NCBI GenBank assembly: GCA_017548925.1
Contig: JAFYYX010000001.1
Coordinates: 734,852 to 798,851 of the forward strand
Origin: Bacilli bacterium
Lineage (GTDB): Bacteria > Bacillota_I > Bacilli_A > RF39 > UBA660
DNA length: 64,000 nucleotides
Direction: 5' to 3'
In this document: positions 8,041 through 15,178 of the stretch, piece after piece
How the letters are laid out: each line of letters begins with the position of its first letter
How positions within the stretch are numbered: the stretch's first letter is position 1
Program-made: the position numbers and the translations under genes
The notes under the pieces: generated by a model
What the model saw: only the letters and a program-made list of their open reading frames with translations
What the model was told of the DNA's origin: nothing
Database searches by the model: none

Positions 8041-9894
8041 TTAATTCTCCTTACTCATTTTTACAATGTTCTTATATAAATCTAATATCTTATATGGAAT
8101 TGGTTCAATACTATAGTTTTTAATACCTTTAAAAATATCATCATTTACATATTCGCTTAATGAAAATATATATAAATTTTTATGTCCTTGAATGCAATTT
8201 ATTTTTTCTATAAACTTATTATATGATTCACCAAATATATCGTAATATACACAAGAATATTCTGTATTATCAGAGTTGGAATAAATAGCATATTCTTTAT
8301 TTTTTTCTACTAATTCATAAGTATCTGATTTTACGCAAAGCATTGGAATACATTTCTCTGTTAAATCATAATATAGTTGGTCACGTGTTCCTTCATAAGC
8401 AACAAAGTTTGTTTTAAAATATTTTAAACTATTATCTCTTATTATATTTTTTATTCTTACATATGTTTTAGAAGAGCAAATTCCGTTTTTTTCTATAAAG
8501 TCGTTATATTTTTTATCTGGATTTTTCTTCACATTTAAATACTCAGTTTCTGTCAAACTATTCTCTTTTTTATACTGAATCTGAAGTTTTTTTGACAATT
8601 CATTATTAGTACATAAAATAAATCTTCTGTTCCCACCATCATCTTCATTTAGATCTAACACAGCCTGTCCAGTAGTACCGCTACCTGCAAAAAAATCAAG
8701 AACTAAAGAATCTTTTGTAGATGCGAACTTTAATAATTGTTTAATTAACCTAACAGGTTTTTTTCCATTTTCGAAAGCAACCATTCCTTCTTTAGAAACA
8801 TTACCCATATCCAAATAAAATCCAGACCACCAGTCACCTCTGATTCGAGACGGACCATATGTCTGATAAAAATCATCACATAACGCTATTTTTTCAGAGA
8901 GAAGTATTCTTTGACTAATATTATTATTTTCATCTTTAGATACGTAATAATCTCTATCTGAAGTATGATATTTATAAATTACTCCAACATTATATTTATT
9001 TTTTATTTCATCAGGTACATCAACACTATCATGAATCCTACAGATATAATCAGCATTATCTTCAATCCACTTTTTAGTCAAACATGTTTTTTCATATATA
9101 TCTGGAAGTTTATTTAATTTCAAATACTCTATTTCTTTTTTTAATTCGTCATTTTTATATATTTCACTAAGTAGATCTTTTTCTTCATATGTTTCATCAT
9201 TAATTTTTAACAAATATTTGTTATAATGGCCATCATATTTTACAGGATCTTTTAGTGGATTAGTTCCAATATTATTATGACCATCTTTGCTATAGACTAA
9301 AATATATTCACAATTTTTTACTATATTTCCCTGTTTAGCTGCCCTTACTTTCATTCCCTGTGTTGCAGATAATTCAACATTAATTATTTTTACAAAAGAT
9401 TTTTCGCCAAAAACCTTATCACACAATAATTTTAATTGTGCCAATTCATTATCATCAATTGATATAAAAATTACACCATTCTCTTTCAACAAATTTCTGG
9501 CAAGTTTTAATCTTTTTTCCATAAAGTTTAACCATTTGCTATGTCTATATCCATCCTCATTATCAATAAATCTATCATTATATAAAAATTCATCACTACC
9601 GGTGTTATATGGAGGATCTATGTATATAATATCTATAGCCTCCTTATGTGTATAATTTAAAACACTTAAGGAATGAAAATTATCCCCTTCAACAAGAATG
9701 TTACTTACACCCTTATTGTTTATACTCTTACCACAAACTTCGTCCAATATCGGAATATATTTATCACAATCTAAAACAATCTGTTCCGGTTCTTTTTCCT
9801 TATCCCAAACTAGTCCATATTTTCCATTCAATTCTTCATTAAGGTTATTAATATAATCAACTAATTCTTCTTTAGTCATTTCATCAAAATTCAT
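8041..9894 (-). CDS. Type III DNA methyltransferase, Mod (copy 2, first gene of the operon)
   Basis: A 617-residue paralogue of the downstream mod. The start at 9894 is supported by GGGAGTG upstream; an in-frame ATG at 9948 has no RBS and overlaps the promoter. DPPYNTG is at about 93-99 and LDFFAGSGTTG at about 395-405. The central region is longer and different from copy 1, with RIRGDWWSGFYLDMGN and EGMVAFENGKKP, typical of another Mod specificity group. A further insertion after the SAM motif (about residues 425-490) is absent from copy 1. Conserved ends and divergent middles point to duplication followed by replacement of the target-recognition domain. Both motifs are intact, so this copy should methylate its own sequence. 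Confidence 0.92.
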   Translation of the reverse strand: MNFDEMTKEELVDYINNLNEELNGKYGLVWDKEKEPEQIVLDCDKYIPILDEVCGKSINNKGVSNILVEGDNFHSLSVLNYTHKEAIDIIYIDPPYNTGSDEFLYNDRFIDNEDGYRHSKWLNFMEKRLKLARNLLKENGVIFISIDDNELAQLKLLCDKVFGEKSFVKIINVELSATQGMKVRAAKQGNIVKNCEYILVYSKDGHNNIGTNPLKDPVKYDGHYNKYLLKINDETYEEKDLLSEIYKNDELKKEIEYLKLNKLPDIYEKTCLTKKWIEDNADYICRIHDSVDVPDEIKNKYNVGVIYKYHTSDRDYYVSKDENNNISQRILLSEKIALCDDFYQTYGPSRIRGDWWSGFYLDMGNVSKEGMVAFENGKKPVRLIKQLLKFASTKDSLVLDFFAGSGTTGQAVLDLNEDDGGNRRFILCTNNELSKKLQIQYKKENSLTETEYLNVKKNPDKKYNDFIEKNGICSSKTYVRIKNIIRDNSLKYFKTNFVAYEGTRDQLYYDLTEKCIPMLCVKSDTYELVEKNKEYAIYSNSDNTEYSCVYYDIFGESYNKFIEKINCIQGHKNLYIFSLSEYVNDDIFKGIKNYSIEPIPYKILDLYKNIVKMSKEN

Positions 9895-9924
9895 AACAAC
9901 ACTCCCTGTGATTCTCTTATAAAA

Positions 9925-9933
9925 ATTATACCA
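9925..9933 (-). promoter_or_regulatory. Promoter of the mod-mod-res-DUF262 operon
   Basis: The minus strand reads TGGTATAAT, an extended -10, about 30 bases before the ATG. Just upstream lie two direct copies of TTTGTCGA (TTTTGTCGATATTTGTCGAA), which could be an operator. Confidence 0.6.
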
Positions 9934-9980
9934 TACATATTTCGACAAATATCGACAAAATACATAAAGTATACAAAAAA

Positions 9981-10006
9981 ATAACTAGAAGTAAACTTCT
10001 AGTTAT
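9981..10006 (-). terminator. Terminator of the 9999-10454 gene
   Basis: An 11-bp stem (ATAACTAGAAG and complement, loop TAAA) overlaps the stop codon. It is followed on the minus strand by seven T residues. Confidence 0.85.
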
Positions 10007-10454
10007 CTATATCTATACTACTTCTATAAGTAATTTCTTTTATAACATATAATTCATCTTGATGTTTAGGAAGATTATAATCTTTATAATATCCTACTTC
10101 TTTTACTATACCTTCTACTGCATCATATTTTCTTTTATAAAATACTTCATCACCAATTAGAAAATCATTTAAATCACTAATGCAGTAATCTATTACTGAT
10201 GAAGTATAATCAGGTTCTACAAATATAACTCTTGTATATTTATTATCTATATTATCTTCAAGCTTAATTATTTTATTTAATATATCTTCATACATATTTT
10301 TTATATCTATATCTTTTTCTTTATTAACTAAATAAGATATTTCTTTTTTAAGTTCACATATATCACTATTTATATTAATATCTGAATTTCTAAGTAGATT
10401 AGCTTCTTCTTTAGTAAACTCATCTAATATATCTGATTCTTTATATAAATACAT
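9999..10454 (-). CDS. Hypothetical protein with a C-terminal SH3-like 'GDEVFY' region
   Basis: A 151-residue soluble protein of unknown function. The start at 10454 follows AGGTGATATAT; an apparent GTG start nine bases upstream lies inside the RBS. Residues about 1-75 are charged and helical (KKEISYLVNKEKDIDIKNMY). The C-terminal part (LIGDEVFYKRKY, GIVKEVGYYKDYNLPKHQDE) resembles the small beta-barrel segment of the 11909-12502 protein in the same island (VGDFVLVDRCGYE, ARVVKVEFFSKKDVPFP). The two proteins may share a domain. It is a monocistronic gene with its own extended -10 and terminator. Confidence 0.55.
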   Translation of the reverse strand: MYLYKESDILDEFTKEEANLLRNSDININSDICELKKEISYLVNKEKDIDIKNMYEDILNKIIKLEDNIDNKYTRVIFVEPDYTSSVIDYCISDLNDFLIGDEVFYKRKYDAVEGIVKEVGYYKDYNLPKHQDELYVIKEITYRSSIDIDN

Positions 10455-10471
10455 ATATATCACCTACATAA

Positions 10472-10480
10472 ATTATAACA
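10472..10480 (-). promoter_or_regulatory. Extended -10 promoter of the 9999-10454 gene
   Basis: The minus strand reads TGTTATAAT, followed within about 10 bases by AGGTGATATATATG. Near-identical arrangements precede the genes starting at 13286, 15539 and 20354. Confidence 0.55.
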
Positions 10481-10490
10481 AATAAAATAA

Positions 10491-10516
10491 ACTCTAAGGA
10501 ATAAATCCCTTAGAGT
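10491..10516 (-). terminator. ACTCTAAGG hairpin (recurrent terminator type)
   Basis: Stem ACTCTAAGG with its complement, followed on the minus strand by TTATTTTATTTG. It sits between the Fic gene and the 9999-10454 promoter. The same stem recurs at 13324 and 14283. Confidence 0.6.
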
Positions 10517-10573
10517 ATATATCTTATTAATAACACTACAATGTATACATAATAATAAAAAGTCATTAATATA

Positions 10574-10597
10574 CACACTTTTTTTAAAAATAGTGTG
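10574..10597 (-). terminator. Possible terminator directly after the Fic gene
   Basis: CACACT and AGTGTG flank a T7/A5 stretch; the stem extends through the A/T run with one bulge. It is weaker than its neighbour at 10491. Confidence 0.4.
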
Positions 10598-10599
10598 AA

Positions 10600-11679
10600 T
10601 TACATTTGTTCTACAAAAGTATCATATACTCTAATATACCTATATGTAATTCTATTAGTCCCTGGCTTTCGTTCTTTAGCAACTATATTTAACTCTTCCA
10701 TTCTTTTCAATATATTATTAATAGTATTAATGTGGGCACTTAGTTCTTCAGACATTTCCTTAGCAGTAAAAACTATCTTTTTCATCATTAATGGATGCAT
10801 TTTTAATACCATACTACCTTTAATTTCTTTTCTAATCAATTCCTCATCTTCATCATAAACACTATTAATATGTTCTATTCTATTGATGTTTCTAGTACAT
10901 TGATCAACAACGCATTGTAAAAAAAATCTTATAAATCCATCAACATTTCCACTTCTGCAGTCATTAAGTGCACTATAATAATTTGACTTATATAGTTCAA
11001 TTATTTCCGACAAAAATAAAATTGGCTCATCTTCTTTCAATTTAGCAAGTTGTAAAGTCATCAAAGCTCTTCCCATTCTTCCGTTACCATCATTATATGG
11101 ATGGATAGACTCAAATTGTACATGAGAAATAGCTACCTTTATAAAAGGCTCTTCATCATACATATTATTCATGTATTCAATTAAATTATCAAGCAAATCA
11201 GGAACTTCTTCTGGTGTTGGGGGAATAAATGTAGCGCCTTCTTTTCCAAGCCCTCTAAGTCCTATATAATTTTGAATTGTTCGAATTTCTCCAGGATGTT
11301 TATCTTTTCCTCTTACACCAGTCAATAAAATCTTATGCATATTATTAATCATTGTTATACTAAATTTAGAATCCTTAAATTTCTCATTTGCATACCTTAA
11401 CATGTCTTTTAAATTTAAAACTTCTTTTATATCATCAGTATTGTCTTTATAATCCATATAATACATATCATCCTGTGACATTTGAGTTCCTTCAATACGA
11501 GATGATCGTAAACTTTCACCCAAAACTAATGAATCTAAAAAATACTTTTGATCAAATTTAAACATTTTTAATAATGACTTATATTGACCGTATTTATCGT
11601 TTGCAAGTCCAATTAACTTAATTGTATCACTACTAAGTTTATAGGACAAAGGCAAAAATCTTGCTTTGTATGGTTCCAT
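10600..11679 (-). CDS. Fic-domain protein (probable protein AMPylase) with C-terminal winged helix
   Basis: A 359-residue Fic protein. The catalytic loop HPYNDGNGRMGR (about 192-203) matches HPFxDGNGRxxR, including the catalytic His and phosphate-binding residues. An N-terminal inhibitory helix motif SSRIEGT (about 58-64) fits the [S/T]xxxE[G/N] brake of class II Fic enzymes. The C-terminal region (INTINNILKRMEELNIV) looks like a winged-helix DNA-binding domain. Fic enzymes usually transfer AMP to a protein Thr, Ser or Tyr. The ATG at 11679 is chosen because GAGGAG lies nine bases before it. The gene stands alone and is preceded by 220 bp containing two palindromes, which hints at autoregulation. 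Confidence 0.9.
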   Translation of the reverse strand: MEPYKARFLPLSYKLSSDTIKLIGLANDKYGQYKSLLKMFKFDQKYFLDSLVLGESLRSSRIEGTQMSQDDMYYMDYKDNTDDIKEVLNLKDMLRYANEKFKDSKFSITMINNMHKILLTGVRGKDKHPGEIRTIQNYIGLRGLGKEGATFIPPTPEEVPDLLDNLIEYMNNMYDEEPFIKVAISHVQFESIHPYNDGNGRMGRALMTLQLAKLKEDEPILFLSEIIELYKSNYYSALNDCRSGNVDGFIRFFLQCVVDQCTRNINRIEHINSVYDEDEELIRKEIKGSMVLKMHPLMMKKIVFTAKEMSEELSAHINTINNILKRMEELNIVAKERKPGTNRITYRYIRVYDTFVEQM

Positions 11680-11763
11680 ACTATTCAACTCCTCTACTAT
11701 TAATATATACCATTTTTATGTAAAAATATACATTAAATTTAATTTTAGTGTGTATTTTATACT

Positions 11764-11779
11764 AAAAATGTACATTTTT
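11764..11779. promoter_or_regulatory. 16-bp palindrome upstream of the Fic gene
   Basis: AAAAATGTACATTTTT is a perfect palindrome about 85 bp before the Fic start. It could be an operator for the Fic protein's own winged helix, but A/T-rich palindromes also arise by chance here. Confidence 0.3.
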
Positions 11780-11844
11780 CAAGTAAATATTGTATATTTT
11801 TTTGATTTATATAAAAAATATAACAATCACGTGTAGTTTTCTCT

Positions 11845-11872
11845 CCCAAATCTAATATATATTAGATTTGGG
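11845..11872. repeat. Dispersed palindrome, copy A (28 bp, perfect)
   Basis: CCCAAATCTAATAT and its exact complement, centre to centre. It shares its arms (CAAATCTAAT / ATTAGATTTG) with copies at 12551 and 14246. Each copy lies directly downstream (minus sense) of a gene's terminator. Confidence 0.7.
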
Positions 11873-11876
11873 TAAT

Positions 11877-11909
11877 AATTAAAAGGATAGATAAACTATC
11901 CTTTTAATT
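11877..11909 (-). terminator. Terminator of the 11909-12502 gene
   Basis: Stem AAAAGGATAG with its complement, loop ATAAA, extended by AATT on both sides and touching the stop codon. Confidence 0.75.
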
Positions 11910-12502
11910 TATACATTATTATCACAGTTATTACAGTGATAATGATATCTTACATTGTTTTGTGGTTCATAATATTTATTAGTACCAATATATATTTTAT
12001 TATCTTCTTCTAATGCTTCAATATTATCATCTACTAAACCATAATAATAAGGAACCATTTCGTTACCACATTTAGGGCATGTATAAGTATTATTAATCTT
12101 ACAAGCTATTTCTTGAGAATTAAGAATAATACTTCCCTTACATTTATCATCAAGTAAAACTATAACAGCTAGATTATTATCATATATTTCTTTAATACCG
12201 CCAAGTCTACCTTGATTAGTAAGTACTAAGTCTTTTTCTCTATATAAACTCTTTTCATATATTTCTCCATCAATAAAACCTAATATATCTTTAGTTTTAT
12301 CAAGTGGAAAAGGAACATCCTTTTTACTAAAAAACTCTACTTTTACTACCCTAGCTTCTATTTCATAACCACATCTATCAACTAAAACAAAGTCACCAAC
12401 TTTAATAGCATCAATATCAGTTTTATAGTAATATGTTTTACTTCCTTCAAATTGATCTATATATAGTACACTAACATATTTATATAACTTCTTTTTAAAC
12501 AT
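11909..12502 (-). CDS. Hypothetical protein with beta-barrel segment and C-terminal zinc ribbon
   Basis: A 197-residue soluble protein. Residues about 30-65 (IKVGDFVLVDRCGYEIEARV, then VPFPLDKTKDILGFI) resemble an SH3- or OB-like barrel also seen in the 9999-10454 gene. The C-terminal part has two Cys pairs (CPKCGNEM and CNNCDN) about 50 residues apart, as in a zinc ribbon. No function is recognised. It is monocistronic, with TGGTATAAT upstream (12521-12529) and a hairpin terminator. The RBS is weak (AGGTGGTAGCTT before the ATG). Confidence 0.6.
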   Translation of the reverse strand: MFKKKLYKYVSVLYIDQFEGSKTYYYKTDIDAIKVGDFVLVDRCGYEIEARVVKVEFFSKKDVPFPLDKTKDILGFIDGEIYEKSLYREKDLVLTNQGRLGGIKEIYDNNLAVIVLLDDKCKGSIILNSQEIACKINNTYTCPKCGNEMVPYYYGLVDDNIEALEEDNKIYIGTNKYYEPQNNVRYHYHCNNCDNNV

Positions 12503-12520
12503 AAGCTACCACCTATATAA

Positions 12521-12529
12521 ATTATACCA
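12521..12529 (-). promoter_or_regulatory. Extended -10 promoter of the 11909-12502 gene
   Basis: The minus strand reads TGGTATAAT about 20 bases before the ATG. The palindrome at 12551-12584 lies just upstream, roughly where a -35 or an operator would be. Confidence 0.5.
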
Positions 12530-12550
12530 CATCACCCCTATAGCTCTCTC

Positions 12551-12584
12551 CCAAATCTAATCCATATACATGTATTAGATTTGG
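12551..12584. repeat. Dispersed palindrome, copy B
   Basis: Arms CCAAATCTAAT and ATTAGATTTGG around a 12-base centre. It has the same arms as copies A and C and lies between the terminator of one gene and the promoter of the next. Confidence 0.65.
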
Positions 12585-12591
12585 TTAACAA

Positions 12592-12617
12592 AAGAAGGAT
12601 AGTAAACTATCCTTCTT
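12592..12617 (-). terminator. Terminator of the MmcQ/YjbR-like gene
   Basis: An 11-bp stem (AAGAAGGATAG and complement) with loop TAAA, a few bases past the stop codon at 12621. On the minus strand only TTTTGTTAACC follows, so the T-run is short. Confidence 0.65.
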
Positions 12618-12620
12618 ATT

Positions 12621-13286
12621 TTATTTAACTAAATTATATGATTTATCTATTAAAGATGTTATTTCATCTAAACTAAGTGTATCATTTAAAACTATAGATA
12701 TCCAATCAACTTTACTCATGTGATAAGCTTTATAATAACCATTTTTATTAAGTAACTCTATTATTTCATCTCTATTAAGTTTAACATTTAAAACTTCTAC
12801 TTCACCATGTTTATTTTTATCAAGTTTAGAATAATCAATATTCATAATAATACCAAACCATTTATTAGTATCTTTATTTCTATATACTCCACAACCTGGA
12901 GTTTTCTCCCATAAGAATTCTGGATCTATATTATATTTATCTTTAATATATTTATTAACTTTATTAGTTTGATCAAAAATAAAATAGTTAGTATCACATA
13001 TATTATTTTTTATATTTATTAATATATCTTTATAAGCATCTCTTACCTTAGATACATATTCACCAGTCATATTAGTTCTAAGAGGTGTATATTCTTCATT
13101 AATATCTATATCTATTACTTTACCACTTATACTACCTTTATCATCTATAGTAATAATAGCTTTAAACTTATCATTAAAAAATATTTTCTCTAATATATAG
13201 TTATTATTATTTTTAATAAAACCATATATAGTTAATTTATTAAAATTAACTTTACTTCTTTTAAATATGTCATATTCAATATTCAT
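12621..13286 (-). CDS. MmcQ/YjbR family protein
   Basis: A 221-residue protein. The C-terminal 120 residues fit the MmcQ/YjbR (DUF419) family, a double-wing fold proposed to bind DNA: FLWEKTPGCGVYRNKDTNKW, then VKLNRDEIIELL, then AYHMSKVDWISIVLND. The N-terminal 100 residues are the beta-rich half seen in longer members. No catalytic role is established for this family. It stands alone, with TGTTATAAT at 13306-13314 on the minus strand, RBS AGGTGATTCTTT and its own terminator. Such genes are common cargo in accessory regions of Firmicutes. Confidence 0.75.
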   Translation of the reverse strand: MNIEYDIFKRSKVNFNKLTIYGFIKNNNNYILEKIFFNDKFKAIITIDDKGSISGKVIDIDINEEYTPLRTNMTGEYVSKVRDAYKDILINIKNNICDTNYFIFDQTNKVNKYIKDKYNIDPEFLWEKTPGCGVYRNKDTNKWFGIIMNIDYSKLDKNKHGEVEVLNVKLNRDEIIELLNKNGYYKAYHMSKVDWISIVLNDTLSLDEITSLIDKSYNLVK

Positions 13287-13305
13287 AAAGAATCACCTTT
13301 TATAT

Positions 13306-13314
13306 ATTATAACA
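13306..13314 (-). promoter_or_regulatory. Extended -10 promoter of the MmcQ/YjbR-like gene
   Basis: The minus strand reads TGTTATAAT, about 20 bases before the ATG, with AGGTGA in between. Confidence 0.5.
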
Positions 13315-13323
13315 AATAAAATA

Positions 13324-13353
13324 AACTCTAAGGAATTAACATTCCTTAGAGTT
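13324..13353 (-). terminator. Terminator of the dinD pseudogene (recurrent CTCTAAGG type)
   Basis: A perfect 13-bp stem (AACTCTAAGGAAT and complement) overlapping the dinD stop codon, followed by TTATTTTATTTG on the minus strand. Confidence 0.75.
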
Positions 13354-14168
13354 ATTATTTTTATTATTTATTTTATTTATATCTTTAGTACTACTTATTG
13401 GCATTTTCATATCCTCTGGCATAGTGCCTCCATGTTTTTTAACAAACTCTCTTATATCTTTTCCAACATTATAGTGGGTACTATTAGCATCATACTCATT
13501 ATCAATATTTTTATTTGTAAGTTCTTGCTCTGTTTGAGAAATTCTAAAAATATTAAGAGCAAGTTCAGCACTACTCATATGATCTAAAATTTCTTCTCTA
13601 TAACCTAATTTTTTTCTCTTAGCTATATCAGCTGCTGTTTCACCATTATATAAACCCTTATAACCTGCATTAGTAAATGTTTCAAAGTTTCTAACACCAG
13701 ACTTATATGCTACCTTATTTAAAGAATTATTACCATGTTTTACTTTATTACGATTATATAACCTTTTTGATCTTCTGTTAAACTATTATATTCTTGTTCA
13801 AGAAGTTCTTGCTTTCTCGTTTTAGTTGCAAAATAAGATTGTGCAAGAGCCACAACTTCTTTTCTTGGATCAGAGTTTTGTGCAATTAAATAACAAGCAT
13901 ATCGAGATAACTTATAATCATCAATTTTCCTCGTTGAAACCCCAATTTCTACCATTTTGCCGGCGCTGGCAAAATGGTAAAAAATATCAACATTTGAATT
14001 CATACAAGAAAGTTTTGCTTTATCAATTGTATTACAAAATCTTCTCCACTGTTTATAGTCTAAAGCATTCATTAATTCTCTTGCAAACCAGTATTCATTT
14101 CCATCATCATCAATGTGTTTTATATTCTCAAATAAAGAAAAAGTACTATCAATTAAGTTATTAGACAT
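13336..14168 (-). pseudogene. dinD: DinD-like (DNA-damage-inducible protein D) gene with a one-base frameshift
   Basis: The N-terminal half (FARELMNALDYKQWRRF, KLSRYACYLIAQNSDPRKEV, AQSYFATKTRKQEL) and the C-terminal half (GLYNGETAADIAKRKKLGYR, then ILDHMSSAELALNIFRISQT and HGGTMPE) are both clearly DinD. The frame breaks at CAAAAAGG (complement of 13762-13769). Adding one A to the five-A run restores LYNRNKVKHGN and joins both halves. The intact protein would be about 277 residues, the E. coli DinD size. E. coli DinD is SOS-induced and inhibits RecA; the fold is BRO/antirepressor-like. The start at 14168 follows an RBS buried in a hairpin. It is either inactive, phase-variable, or a sequencing error. 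Confidence 0.85.
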
Positions 14169-14169
14169 A

Positions 14170-14240
14170 AAAATATCTCTCCTTACGGGAGAGATATTAT
14201 ATACTACTAATATTAAGAAATATGTCGATTCATGTAACTT
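14170..14240 (-). promoter_or_regulatory. Leader of dinD: promoter plus RBS-sequestering hairpin
   Basis: On the minus strand the leader holds TATAAT, then AATATCTCTCC-CGTAA-GGAGAGATATT, an 11-bp stem whose 3' arm is the RBS. About 60 bases upstream of the ATG are nearly identical to the leader of the ORF6N gene at 15181-15240, including TCGACA and TTTCTTAATAT. The hairpin would hide the RBS once transcribed. Confidence 0.65.
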
Positions 14241-14245
14241 ACCTC

Positions 14246-14273
14246 GCAAATCTAATACTTACATTAGATTTGC
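14246..14273. repeat. Dispersed palindrome, copy C
   Basis: Arms GCAAATCTAAT and ATTAGATTTGC around a 6-base centre. It sits between the ORF6N gene's terminator and the dinD leader. Confidence 0.65.
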
Positions 14274-14282
14274 TAATATAAT

Positions 14283-14312
14283 AAACTCTAAGGAATTAAT
14301 TCCTTAGATTTA
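14283..14312 (-). terminator. Terminator of the ORF6N-PLD gene (recurrent CTCTAAGG type)
   Basis: TCTAAGGAATT and its complement form an unbroken 22-bp palindrome overlapping the stop codon region. It is the third copy of this hairpin type in 4 kb. Confidence 0.7.
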
Positions 14313-15178
14313 TTATTTATTATATTATTTATATTATCTATAAATATTTTGTTAATACTATCATCTATAATTTCATTAATAGCAAAGGTTTTATGACCAA
14401 GTCTATTAATACTAGCTCCAGAGTGATATACTTCTTTTTTATCTATAATAAAGAATCTATCATGAAAACTCTTATTATAAATAAGTCTTAAGTTTTTATA
14501 TTCATCATTATATTTATCTATATCTATTTTATTTATATAACATGTTTCTTTATTAGTAATAATAGTAACTTTAACACTAAACTTAGAAATAATATCTAAA
14601 GTATCTTTATCAACATAGTTATCAATAATAATTAAACTCTTTTTAGCTTTCTTAAAGATATCTATTATAGCAGAGTAAGCATCATATATAGATCCTTCAT
14701 AATATATTCCTGTTCCATCATTTTTAACAAATGCATCTTCAAGCACTTTTACTCTATCATCTAAATTAGTAAGTGCTTTAGATACATCAAATAAATTATT
14801 AGAAATATATTTTCTCATTTCAACAAACGCACGCATTATACCAATGCTTACGTCAGCAGCTATTTTAGTTCTTAAAACTGATGCAAGCATTGCAACGCCT
14901 TGTTCAGTAAAAACATATGGCATCTTTCTAACACCACCATGTTCCTTATCGCAACTTGAAGTCACAATTTGTGACTTCAAGTTTTTATATTCTTCTTTAG
15001 ATAATTGAAAATAAAAATCAGGCGGAAATCTATCTCTATTTCTACTAACTGCCTGATTAATTACCTTAGTACCATTAGAGCATTTATAAAGAATTGCTAA
15101 GTCTGAATCAAGCATTACTTGTTTTCCTCTTATTACATATATTTTACTTTTTACATTTATAGATAAATTATTAGTCAT
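14288..15178 (-). CDS. ORF6N-domain protein with C-terminal phospholipase D-like domain
   Basis: A 296-residue protein. The N-terminal ORF6N domain (an antirepressor-type DNA-binding domain) is clear from VMLDSDLAILY, AVSRNRDRFPPDFYFQL, NLKSQIVTSS and PYVFTEQGVAMLASVL. A short coiled segment follows. The C-terminal part (SLIIIDNYVDKDTLDII, HDRFFIIDKKEVYHSGAS) is PLD-like, with one HxxxFxIIDK-type motif, a combination known from phage- and integrative-element proteins. The PLD motif is a variant (HDRFFIID in place of HxKxxxxD), so catalysis is uncertain. Within the NLKSQIVTSS codons lies a 31-bp palindrome, listed separately. Its leader is nearly the same as that of dinD, suggesting common control. 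Confidence 0.85.
   Translation of the reverse strand: MTNNLSINVKSKIYVIRGKQVMLDSDLAILYKCSNGTKVINQAVSRNRDRFPPDFYFQLSKEEYKNLKSQIVTSSCDKEHGGVRKMPYVFTEQGVAMLASVLRTKIAADVSIGIMRAFVEMRKYISNNLFDVSKALTNLDDRVKVLEDAFVKNDGTGIYYEGSIYDAYSAIIDIFKKAKKSLIIIDNYVDKDTLDIISKFSVKVTIITNKETCYINKIDIDKYNDEYKNLRLIYNKSFHDRFFIIDKKEVYHSGASINRLGHKTFAINEIIDDSINKIFIDNINNIINNKSKELIP
14953..14983. repeat. 31-bp near-perfect palindrome inside the ORF6N gene
   Basis: Two exact 15-base arms (AACTTGAAGTCACAA and its complement) flank one central base. It coincides with the codons for NLKSQIVTSS. A perfect 15-bp stem in coding DNA is far beyond chance for one gene. Confidence 0.8.

Noticed and set aside
9934-9960. LexA (SOS) box in the mod promoter or antirepressor leaders
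   Set aside because: TTTGTCGA/TCGACA repeats are present, but none matches the Gram-positive LexA consensus CGAAC-n4-GTTCG.
10595-10858. Plus-strand open frame of 87 codons opposite the Fic gene
   Set aside because: It lies entirely within the Fic coding region on the other strand, has no RBS and its product is low-complexity hydrophobic; it is a shadow of AT-rich coding DNA.
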